A stretch of DNA of 64,000 nucleotides from Branchiostoma lanceolatum (lineage: Eukaryota > Chordata > Leptocardii > Amphioxiformes > Branchiostomatidae), in NCBI RefSeq assembly GCF_035083965.1, contig NC_089731.1, forward strand, positions 4,255,001-4,319,000. The letters are read 5' to 3'. A program made the translations under genes and the position numbers. This document shows positions 55,147-64,000 of this stretch, piece after piece (position 1 is the stretch's first letter; each line of letters starts with the position of its first letter). A model generated the notes under the pieces. That model worked only from the letters and a program-made list of their open reading frames with translations, was not told the origin of the DNA and did no database searches.

Positions 55147-56746
55147 GGGGGGGGGGGCTTAAAATGGCCGCAGCGCGTTGATTTATGAATGGCATTAGGG
55201 ACTCTTTGAGATAATGGGCACGTGTTGTGGCGTGGGCTTTGAATTATTAATGAGCCAGTCACGCACATGTATATACATACACAAGCATACACATTCTTCA
55301 TAGCTGTCAAATGTAACCTTTGTTATTACCTCCCAGAAAAATGGAGGTATTGTTTTTGGCGTGTCTGTCTGTCTGTCTTTCTGTGTGTGTGTGTGTGTTT
55401 GTATGTTCGGTTCCTTTATCTTATTTTGTCTTGTTTCCAGTACGATATCTCACCTTGCCATCCGTATTGAATTTATGTGTTGTTAAGCTGCATTTTCAGA
55501 ACCCCCAGTGAAGCCCCAATGGCGTTTCCGAACACAACATACACAACAATAGACGCGGTCAATTTCACACATTATCAAATACACCAGCTCAATACGCCCC
55601 AGCCCAGGTGTTTCGCGTCCAACAAGCTACACATTTCCCCCGAAAGGAACTATTTTAAAGGTAGACGTGTCTTCTTTCTTGTTTTCAAGGCTTAGAGTTC
55701 ATGGTTACCCTCTATACATCGATTTTCCTAGTTATTTCAACGCTATGTGTTGCATGGCAACAATGCCCTGATGTGTACGTTTCGATAGATAGAGCGGTAG
55801 CATGGCTAGAATAGTCAGTGTTCAGTAGTCTTCACGTAGTACTAGTGTTAGCGTTAGGAAGGGGGGGGGGCGATGTTTCTGAGAGGTAATCATATATAAA
55901 CTGGTCTAGAAAATGTGAAGATCTTCACTCTTAATAACGTCATTTTGACATTGATATTGGGCATCAGCCGGTATTGACATTATGCATTGTCAGTTTGCTC
56001 GAGACCCAACTACTAGGGAATATAAAAACATTCAGTATTCCATGTTGTGCTCGTTAAGTCGAAATGAAAATTAGTGAGAATTTAGAAAACACATTTCAGA
56101 ATGTACTGAAGTCCTCCAGTACCTGTTCTTGGAAGTACTTTCAGCACAAATTATCTTGTTTCAAATATAGAGAATCTGTCAGGAGTGAACCATTGACCCT
56201 AATCAGCGTACAGTGATACATTGTGGAACGCATGCGAAAAATGATTCATAGTGACGAATTCGGTCTACGATAACGTTGTCTCGCGTAGGGGTTTTCGGTA
56301 CACCATACGCGTATTGTAACCGTCATTAACATTAATCCGCCAGGTTTGAGAGATCCCAGGTATGCACAGTTAAGACACACAGGAGTAGATTATACTGGGG
56401 GACATTGGGTTGGAGATCTGTTCGGAAACTTTGGATGTATCTTTTCAGGGTGGCGGGATTATGTACCCTAGTGGAATTATGTTGATAGATGTTGATTTAC
56501 GTTACCTGACAACATTTAGCATAGGCACATACGATTTACCCTATGTCATGTATGTGAGACAATGCTAATAAAACGCCAATACTTTATACGTGTACAATTC
56601 GTATGACTGCTGAAAAACAAAACCTTTCGGATCAAATAATGTGTAAGACAACTATGTATTTGTCGTCATCTTGTAATATGTATTATTATGTCTGTACGTG
56701 TGTTGCAGGGCAGACCTTGTCCGGTAGGTGCCGCTAGAACAACACT

Positions 56747-58658
56747 ATGGCGATCCTCGAAACCTGTTGCTGCGGCCGCTCGAAGGTCCGGGAGGGATCC
56801 ATCGTCGTGGGGGTCCTGTTTTCGGTGGGCGCAATGTTTCATCTATGTTTCTTCGAATTCTTTAACAAGCATGTTAAAATATTTCATTCACAAGTCACAC
56901 TCTTCTAGGTTATGTACTTCTGTAAAGTGGTGTGTTACATCGAAGGGCGTTCATGCCGACTATATATACAGACGCAGATGTTTCTCTCTCTGTCTAAATT
57001 TTTCCCTCTCTCGACTCTCTCTCTCTGACTATCCCCCTCTCTCACACATCTCTCTCTGTGTCTAAATCCCCCCTCTCTCTCTCTCTCTCCCTCTCCCCCC
57101 CTCTCTCTCTCTCTCTATCTGCCTATACCCTCTCTCACATACATGTCTCTCTCTCTGGGCTTCTCTCCCTCTCTCTCTCCCTGTCTCTCTCTGTCTCTCT
57201 TTCCGTGTGTGTCTCTCTCTCCGTCTCTCTCTCTCTCTCGCTATCTTACTATCTAAATCTGTCTCTCCGCCTATCCCTCTTGTCTCTCTTTCTCTCTGTC
57301 ATACTAACTATTCATCTATCCTTTCCCGTCAGATCCTGCATCTAATTGACCTCGGTTTCAAGGCAAGCAACATGAGTCGTAGCTCAACGCTCGGAGTCCC
57401 AGGTAAACAACTTAACATTATTCACATGAGATAAAAGTATGGCAATTCATTGTACAAGAGTGCTTATAGTCAGAGACGTTGTGGTTGCTTTCCTTTCTTA
57501 CGCTTCCTATGTAACGAACAGTTTGTATTCTTGCCGACGATGTCCTTTTAATAAAGCTCACAGACTCATCGGGCGAGCCTTTTCCTGCTATGTGACGCCG
57601 GTTTAAAGATAATATCACGTGATAGCTGCATACATGTACAAAACATATAAAAGCACACCTGCAGAACGTAAGTATATAGGTTCATATAGTTGTGTCCAAA
57701 TAGATATCTTATGCAACGGCTTTTACTCTCCTGCAACGTACCGTTGATGAAAGAGGACAAAAGAGACTCGGCAGCTACTAATATAATAGATTTAAATAGC
57801 AGGCTTATGAACGTATATGCGCATTACGTTCTGAATACATTCAAACCTGCACAAGGCGACCACCGGGGGACCAAGGAAAAGCGGTCGCGTTGGACAGGTG
57901 GTCGCCTTGAAGAGGATCGACGCACAACATGTTTCCAGGGTTGAGGTTGATACGTAAATACAGTAACATACATGGATGGAAAATGATGCTTACAATATAA
58001 GATGTGTTTACTTCTAGTTTCCGGTACGGACGCTGCCGGCGTTACCATCGACGTCGTGGCCATCATCATCGACGGGCTGATGATCTATGGCGTCATCAAG
58101 GCGAGTATAGAATACTGTAAATACAGAAATGTTCGCGGTTGTTTTATGCTCGCGGTTTTCGCGGTGAACTCTTTAACGCAAACTTAAAACCACCGCGAAG
58201 CTTTTTACCCACCTATGACTGTAGCGCTACTATTGTTTTAAAAGCAAACTTAAAGCCACCGCAAAAACTCTAAGCATTTCAAAAAGGAATGAAATCTTCG
58301 AATTCCTGTTTATACTGTAAGTTACACCAATCCTGCATATCTGTCCATAGGCTGTCAGCATATTGCTGCTTGCGTGGGTTGTGTTTGTCGTCATCATTTT
58401 GGTGACGGAACTCATCATCGTCATCGTCATCACAGCTTTCGCCCGTGGAGCCGAGGTTCTGATCCCTGCCTGGATTATATACCTGCTGATTCTCGGTCTT
58501 GTGGTACGTCTAGGGAACAAAAGTCTTTACGGATTATAGTTCCTTCTTTCTTCTACTACTAGTGTTAGAACTACTAGTTCTACATGTACTACTGTTACTA
58601 GTACTAGTTATACTACTGCTACGACTTCTGCTACGAATTATCACTACTGCTACTACTT

Positions 58659-58710
<52 letters not shown>

Positions 58711-59535
58711 TACTATTACTACTACATGTACTGCTACTTCTAATAGTACTACTACTTCTATATAGCTAGTACTACTACTGGTACGCATTCAACTACAGTG
58801 TATGTCTACTACTTCTACTGATACTCCTAGTAACACTGCTACTACTACTACTACTACTGATCATTTTACTACTCCCAATTTAATAATACTACTACTGCTA
58901 CCGCTAGTACTACTGCTACTACTACTTTTTACTGCGTCTACTACTTAACTGCTACCGTACATCTACTAGTCTGCTACCAGTTCCAATATTACGACTACTT
59001 CTACTACAAGTCCCTACTGCCATAGCCGATGAATACTTTGAACTTGATATTAGGTTTATAACCTCCATTTTAGTTGAAATTCTTCTTTCAATCAGATCTA
59101 CGGCGTCCTTGTGGTGTACTCCCATTACCAAAACCTGCGAGATGGGGTCTCTGTTGATGATGACAGTGCAGCACCGCCACCTAGCGGCCCTCCACAAGGA
59201 ACTGCAGCATCCCCTCCCGATGGCGTCTACCCGCAAATATGGGGCAACGCGAATTACGCAACGGTTTATGAGGTATGAATTTCACTAGCTATGCTCGGCA
59301 TAAAAGTTTGGAAATTTGAGTTTGGTAGACTCCATTTGAATGCTTGTGTCTTTACATTTTAATATGATAACCCGTTTACAATGATCGTATTCATGGAACA
59401 ATCACTGAGTTATAAGTACCCCCAAAATAGAAATACTCCGAAAGTCTCCCTTCGTAATTGCTCTTAGATGCTCCCCATATTTTCTGATGACATCTGTGCT
59501 TAACTTTCCCACAGATGGATCGGACGAGAGTGTGA
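56747..59535 (+). CDS. Small four-pass membrane protein (LAPTM/DUF4728-like), 6 exons
   Basis: Exons 56747-56824, 57333-57402, 58018-58100, 58351-58503, 59096-59272 and 59515-59535 join to 193 residues plus stop. The N-terminus has a Cys cluster (ETCCCGRSKVREGSI) leading straight into the first membrane segment (VVGVLFSILHLIDLGF). A second segment is TIDVVAIIIDGLMIYGVI, a third ILLLAWVVFVVIILVTELI running on through IVIVITAF, and a fourth IPAWIIYLLILGLVIYGVLV followed by VYSHYQNLRDG. The cytosolic tail is Pro/Ser-rich and ends NYATVYEMDRTRV. Four segments, the N-terminal Cys cluster and the YSHYQ-L pattern after the last segment fit the LAPTM/DUF4728 group of endomembrane proteins, but this is pattern recognition, not alignment. 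Intron 3 must use a GC donor (AAG|GCGAGT at 58101) to keep the frame. Function unknown; a trafficking role is a guess. Confidence 0.75.
56985..57325 (+). repeat. CT-rich microsatellite before exon 2 of the four-pass gene
   Basis: About 330 bases of CTCTCT/CCCTCT on the transcribed plus strand, ending just before the acceptor at 57331-57332, so it acts as or extends a very long polypyrimidine tract. Confidence 0.9.
58112..58275. repeat. Dispersed CG-motif repeat, family R3, intron 3 of the four-pass gene
   Basis: Starts 11 bases after the GC donor of exon 3. Contains TTCGCGGTTGTTTTATGCTC and ACCACCGCGAAGC; relative of 31051-31255. Confidence 0.6.
58550..58960 (+). repeat. Trinucleotide (CTA/TAC)n block
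   Basis: Interrupted TAC/ACT repeats over about 400 bases in intron 4 of the four-pass gene, with a pure core near 58650-58700. Its open frames are an artefact of the triplet repeat. Confidence 0.9.
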
Positions 59536-59600
59536 GGAACTTCAGAGCGTCACAGGGACCAAGTGCTGTTCATTTCCACGTGACACTCATGGGTGAAGAT

Positions 59601-59752
59601 GCTGGGAAAATAGTAGCCGAAATCGGCAAATAGAGTGAAAATTATGCCAAGGGTACTCCGCTGTGGAGAGAAACGATTGGCATACTTTTCACTCTATTTG
59701 CCGATTTCTACTATTTTCCCAGCGATCTGCGGGGCCTGGTAGAGGCTATGAT
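59601..59752. mobile_element. MITE family M1, copy 3
   Basis: Strong inverted arms GCTGGGAAAATAGTAG ... CGGCAAATAGAGTGAAAA at 59601-59650 and their complement at 59675-59723; right end GGGGCCTGGTAGAGGCTA is complete, left end is shortened. Begins 66 bases after the stop codon of the four-pass membrane protein, so it is likely in its 3' UTR. Confidence 0.7.
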
Positions 59753-60787
59753 ATCTTGACACATAAAGCAATTTTACACCCTCGGAATTGTCCCGTGTCT
59801 TTTATGATTTTTTTGCCTTTGTAATAAAACCATTCCTCGTCGATACAGACTCTGTATCTACGAGAAATGGTTTTACAGTAATCTTTTGTGTGTCTCGTGG
59901 TTGATTCTCTTGGTAGGGCCGGGCTTCCGACTGTCATTGTTCTACAGGTAAGCTAACAATAGCCTCCCTTGAAGCCCCATTCAAATTTATCTGACGATTT
60001 CTTTGCGGTACGATTGTGACACTGACAGTACTTTGTCAGGCCCCTGCGGACTAGTATAGATGGCGATCGCGCTGCGACCTGACTGCAACCTACACTGGAC
60101 TTCTGTTCCCCTGGATTTCATCAGTGGATAATCAGCTATGATGTAAAAGTTTCAGAAGAAAAACAATAAAACAAAGCGTAAACAATTCTTTTGTTTTTTA
60201 CCCATGAAATCCGTTGAGCTATTTGCAAAAAAAAATTAGGTCGCAGCGTGGTTGCATCGAGGTCGCTAGCCTGGAATCCAAACCTGTTATAGCTCCCGAG
60301 TCTCCTCTCCGCAAATATCTATAATAGGTTTAACCCTGTGTACCGCCCCTCCCTCAATGCCTTGAAAACTCTCGTCTCTTAAGGTAGCAGAACACAGTTT
60401 CCGGCCAATGGGGATTTCTATAGTTAAGGGCCCCAAGGTGACTAGCTTCGACGGGGTAAACAATATAGCGCGGTGCACTTGAGAAATACGAAAAACAAAT
60501 GTATTTGAGTTTAGGGTACAACCTACAAATACAAAAAAAAATACAAAAATCCTGTCGGGTATCGGCTCCTCACGCCCACTTTGAAACAGCGCTCTGTGAG
60601 AGGTCACTGAACTGCACCGACTGACCCCGTGAGGCGGTTGCACAAGATGAAGATGGCGCATTTATACACAAAGCGGAAAAGGCCCGCTATCCAAATCCTA
60701 CAGTCTACAAGCCGACATATTTCTACACCACAGCACAGTTTACACATGGATGCCTCTCACATGCAGCTTTCTACCCAGTCTTCAAGA
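59753..60787. other. Intergenic DNA before the SINE array
   Basis: No gene seen. Weak inverted pieces GCGCTGCGACCTGACTGCAA (60067-60088) and TAGGTCGCAGCGTGGTTGCA (60238-60257) suggest an old element. Confidence 0.35.
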
Positions 60788-60983
60788 GTGAAACAAATCA
60801 AAGGGGCGAGTACGCCGCTCCCGGGATTCGAGCCCCGAACTCCCGATCCGCACGGCAACGCCTTAACCACTACGCTAAAAGGTCGCGACCTTTTAGCGTA
60901 GTGGTTAAGGCGTTGCCGTGCGGATCGGGAGTTCGGGGCTCGAATCCCGGGAGCGGCGTACTCGCCCCTTTGATTTGTTTCAC
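60788..60983. repeat. Perfect 196-bp palindrome at the head of the SINE array
   Basis: Two 93-base arms (60788-60880 and 60891-60983) are exact complements around the self-palindromic centre GGTCGCGACC at 60881-60890. Each arm is the tRNA-like head of unit A, so two SINE heads face away from each other. Confidence 0.95.
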
Positions 60984-62205
60984 TGGTCCCCACACCGGCC
61001 CTGTGAGCCTGGCAAACGTGTGCCACACAGGGAAGATCGAACTCGGAGATTCGAGGACGAATCTTGAAAAGAAAAGGGGGAGTAGTGTAACAGTGGGGGT
61101 TCAAGCGCCTCCAACTGACCAGGCTAACTGGTCGCGACCTTTTAGCGTAGTGGTTAAGGCGTGCGTGCCTGTGATCTGGCCTCCGGTTTCGGCGTGAGTT
61201 CGAATCTCGGTTGGGATCACTTCTGTTTCTACTCGCTCCTTTGATTTGTTTCACTGGTTTCCACACCGGCCCTGTGAGCCTGGCAAACGTGTGCCGCACA
61301 CAGGGAAGATCGAACTCGGAGATTCGAGGACGAATCTTGAAAAGAAAAGGGGGAGTAGTGTAACAGTGGGGGTTCAAGCGCCTCCAACTGACCAGGCTAA
61401 CTGGTCGCGACCTTTTAGCGTAGTGGTTAAGGCGTTGCCGTGCGGATCGGGAGTTCGGGGCTCGAATCCCGGGAGCGGCGTACTCGCCCCTTTGATTTGT
61501 TTCACTGGTTCCCACACCGGCCCTGTGAGCCTGGCAAACGTGTGCCACACAGGGAAGATCGAACTCGGAGATTCGAGGACGAATCTTGAAAAGAAAAGGG
61601 GGAGTAGTGTAACAGTGGGGGTTCAAGCGCCTCCAACTGACCAGGCTAACTGGTCGCGACCTTTTAGCGTAGTGGTTAAGGCGTGCGTGCCTGTGATCTG
61701 GCCTCCGGTTTCGGCGTGAGTTCGAATCTCGGTTGGGATCACTTCTGTTTCTACTCGCTCCTTTGATTTGTTTCACTGGTTTCCACACCGGCCCTGTGAG
61801 CCTGGCAAACGTGTGCCGCACACAGGGAAGATCGAACTCGGAGATTCGAGGACGAATCTTGAAAAGAAAAGGGGGAGTAGTGTAACAGTGGGGGTTCAAG
61901 CGCCTCCAACTGACCAGGCTAACTGGTCGCGACCTTTTAGCGTAGTGGTTAAGGCGTTGCCGTGCGGATCGGGAGTTCGGGGCTCGAATCCCGGGAGCGG
62001 CGTACTCGCCCCTTTGATTTGTTTCACTGGTTCCCACACCGGCCCTGTGAGCCTGGCAAACGTGTGCCACACAGGGAAGATCGAACTCGGAGATTCGAGG
62101 ACGAATCTTGAAAAGAAAAGGGGGAGTAGTGTAACAGTGGGGGTTCAAGCGCCTCCAACTGACCAGGCTAACTGGTGGCGACCTTTTAGCGTAGTGGTTA
62201 GAGTT
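60881..62205 (+). repeat. Tandem array of heterodimeric tRNA-derived SINE (family S1)
   Basis: Units begin GGTCGCGACCTTTTAGCGTA at 60881 (A), 61130 (B), 61403 (A), 61652 (B), 61925 (A) and a cut-off one at 62174 (GGTGGCGACC). A is 249 bp, B 273 bp, and the A+B period is exactly 522 bp twice. Both start with the A-box-like TAGCGTAGTGGTTAAGGCG; A then has GGGGCTCGAATCCCGGG and B has GAGTTCGAATCTCGG as B box. Both share one tail, from CCTTTGATTTGTTTCACTGG through a small hairpin AGATTCGAGGACGAATCT to GGGGTTCAAGCGCCTCCAAC. Copies of the same type differ by about one base, so the expansion is recent. Confidence 0.92.
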
Positions 62206-63698
62206 TGGGCCGCACTATTTTCTGGGCCGCGTCAAGGACCCCGGGGGTCGCGGATAAAAACTGTGTTCTGCGACCTTAATCGATCAAAATGAAAGGAAGT
62301 GTTTCTGTTTTCATATGATGAGGGCTGTTTTTTTCTCCGATACAAAATTCAGTGATGTCAAATCCATCTGCCCGGTCATGTTTACTTGCTGAACTGGAAT
62401 CCCCCCCCAAACCCCCTCTAATATCCTCTAAGGGCTTTCGGGACATCATTCAAACACACCCTGATCGTGACAGTGGGCACGTCTCACGGTCCAGATTCGC
62501 GTGACTGATCTCTCCTCCAGTCAAGGTGTTTACCTTTCAAGAGTTAGACTATCGACAGGACCAAGGAAGTCACTATTCAATACGGTATGTGTAGACGTAT
62601 CTCCTTCTTAGCTTTGACGTCTTAGAATGTTCGTTTGTGATTACATGTAATTGCATTTCTTAGCCGATCCGCCTCGCTTCTTCAGGAAACGAAAACAACG
62701 CTGGCATAGCTCCAAAGGGCTAGATCGGCTTCGCTTCTTCAGACGTTGGACGAAAACAACGCCTGTTGTGTAATAGTTGACAGAAAGCATACAAATTGTA
62801 ACAGGGACTATCATGCAACAGTGATAGCACCACACCAACTGCTCAGGGGTCGCGACCTTTTAGCCATATGGTTGGTGCGTGTGAGATTGTGATCCGGTGC
62901 CAGGGGATTGTCGTAGGTTCGGCAGTTAATGTTACTCCTTTCCTTGTTTCAAAATGTAGCCCCAGACGTCACACAGATGCTGGCGTTAAGCCGTTAACGT
63001 TGTTAAACTAGGGTTAAAGCGTCAGGGAGAGAAGACAGGGACGTGATTTTTCACCATAAAGAGCAATACTAGCTGGTCAGAGAGACGACACCATAAAAGG
63101 TCTTGAAGCCCTGTCCCGTCTGCGAGGTTAGCGTTTTCAAGCTGCCCAGGATCTTGACCCTGTTGATCAGTCATTCCACCGTGTTTTGTCAGTTTGCATG
63201 TGGCTGAATTATACACGAACATAGCAGCTCATAGTTCTCTCAGTGTTTTTTTTTAGAGATATCACACATGGACAGCCCAAAACTACGCTAAGAAGTTGTT
63301 TATGAACTGTACAAATAAGCGTGAGAGTCCACCGACTATAATTAATGGACTTGCCCTTATTCAGTCCACGGGGACGCGTTACGTTGGTCTGGGGCACGGA
63401 AGGGGGAAATGCTGTTAGGAACATTTGACGAAACTGTTTTCTGAAACGTACCTGTAACGTGCACCTGTATAACTATAAGGTGAGTATTATTTGGTACGTT
63501 TTAAAGTTCGTAGCTCGACTCAGGTATACGCAGTCTCTTAAGGAAGCACAGTATATGCATGTACGTAATATCAAATAGCTGAACAAGTCCAAAACGTTGG
63601 GCTCTCGTGTTTTGGGTGTCGTTTGAGCGTGTGGTTGCTTGAACTTGGGTGTGTTTGTGGACAGCAACTATTGAGGGATTTTTATGGTATTATTTGGT
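62206..63698. other. Intergenic DNA right of the array
   Basis: Apart from the degenerate SINE at 62810-62950 and a short direct repeat (GATCCGCCTCGCTTCTTCAG and GATCGGCTTCGCTTCTTCAG, 62664-62745) nothing is recognised. Confidence 0.4.
62810..62950 (+). repeat. tRNA-derived SINE, family S1, degenerate copy
   Basis: TAACAGGGACTATCATGCAA near the start, then GGTCGCGACCTTTTAGCCAT, GGTTGGTGCGTG and a B-box-like GTAGGTTCGGCAG, ending in TACTCCTTTCCTTGTTTC, the diverged tail of the array unit. Confidence 0.6.
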
Positions 63699-63894
63699 CG
63701 GTATGCATAAACACCTCATCCGAACTGGAGCCTTAGCCAGGTCTAATGTGCAGTGTACATGGGGCCAAGGATGGGGCAAGGAATCTATGTGACGCTCTGG
63801 ATACATTGTCTCAAAGAGCGTCACAGGAAGTCCTTGCCCTGTGTACAAAATATTAGGCCCGGATGACTTCGGGTGAGGTGTTTATGTATACCCT
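63699..63894. mobile_element. hAT-like MITE with 8-bp target duplication
   Basis: Inverted ends GGTATGCATAAACACCTCAT and complement of GGTATACATAAACACCTCAC; arms continue through GGGCAAGGA and GTGACGCTCT. TATTTGGT flanks it at 63691-63698 and 63895-63902. No frame. Confidence 0.75.
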
Positions 63895-63924
63895 TATTTG
63901 GTTGGTAGGTGGCTTTGGGATAGC

Positions 63925-64000
63925 CTGGGTGCCATCCTATTTCTACCGGGGCTCCTACACGCGAGTGTAGGAGCCCCGGTAGAAATAGAATGGCACCCAG
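63925..64000. repeat. Hairpin palindrome at the right edge
   Basis: CTGGGTGCCATCCTATTTCT then ACCGGGGCTCCTACAC at 63925-63960 is complemented by 63965-64000 with one mismatch, leaving the 4-base loop GCGA. It may continue past the window and is probably another palindromic MITE. Confidence 0.85.

Larger units (their letters stand above)
53252..56746. other. Intergenic DNA upstream of LRR protein 2 and the four-pass gene
   Basis: No further gene recognised. Holds the probable 5' UTR intron of LRR protein 2, a tRNA-like fragment at 53540-53610, an inverted GC-rich pair at 54914-54951/55103-55146, and at 55325-55400 a TTACCTCCCAGAAAAATGGA repeat running into TCTGTCTGTCTG and GTGTGTGT. Confidence 0.4.

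Noticed and set aside
58562-58788. Thr- or Val-rich proteins over 58550-58790
   Set aside because: Produced by the (TAC)n triplet repeat inside an intron.
60891-62010. True tRNA genes in the array
   Set aside because: A and B boxes are present but no cloverleaf with a proper acceptor stem and anticodon loop forms, and each head continues into a long shared tail.
60757-62292. Long open frames across the SINE array on both strands (up to 463 codons)
   Set aside because: All unit lengths (249, 273, 522) are multiples of three, so any stop-free frame simply repeats. The translations are unrelated to known proteins and the DNA has tRNA-like heads.

Overview
The window looks like nuclear DNA of an invertebrate chordate, most likely a lancelet (Branchiostoma). 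It has compact, intron-rich genes whose proteins align along their length with vertebrate orthologues, GT-AG introns of a few hundred bases to 3.6 kb, large leucine-rich-repeat (LRR) membrane receptors, and a dense load of small DNA transposons, SINE-like repeats and LINE tails. The species call is inference; the gene calls come from hand-splicing the sequence with frame kept across each junction.

Layout. (1) 984-6096, minus: an eight-exon gene for a lysine-rich protein, probably the N-terminal part of a ZCWPW1-like gene. (2) 7883-12696, plus: MEPCE, the 7SK RNA methylphosphate capping enzyme, four exons. Genes 1 and 2 are head to head. (3) 16373-24702, plus: NECAP, a clathrin-adaptor accessory protein, eight exons. 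(4) 30626-40687, minus: MTHFR, methylenetetrahydrofolate reductase, twelve coding exons. (5) 46519-48678 and 51074-53251, both minus: two related type I LRR receptors, each with one coding exon and a mucin-like Thr/Pro stalk. (6) 56747-59535, plus: a small four-pass membrane protein, six exons, one intron with a GC donor.

Between and inside the genes lie many mobile-element remains. They include hAT-like MITEs with exact 8-bp target duplications (10982-11526, 28089-28310, 63699-63894), a Harbinger-like MITE with TAA duplication (2316-2543), a 458-bp foldback element with a 6-bp duplication (15216-15673), three LINE 3' ends plus a captured LINE fragment, and two larger elements (36257-38260 and 42308-45238) that combine inverted ends with internal motifs sharing the core GTACCCCC. 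At 60788-62205 a tRNA-derived SINE has become a tandem array of alternating 249- and 273-bp units (522-bp period), opened by a perfect 196-bp palindrome.

The host genes do not form one pathway. MEPCE (RNA capping), NECAP (endocytosis) and MTHFR (folate cycle) are housekeeping genes; the LRR pair is likely from the expanded lancelet innate-recognition repertoire. The best candidates for something undescribed are the heterodimeric SINE array, the GTACCCCC-motif elements, and partial duplications of exon edges inside two host introns (MTHFR exon 2, MEPCE exon 3).
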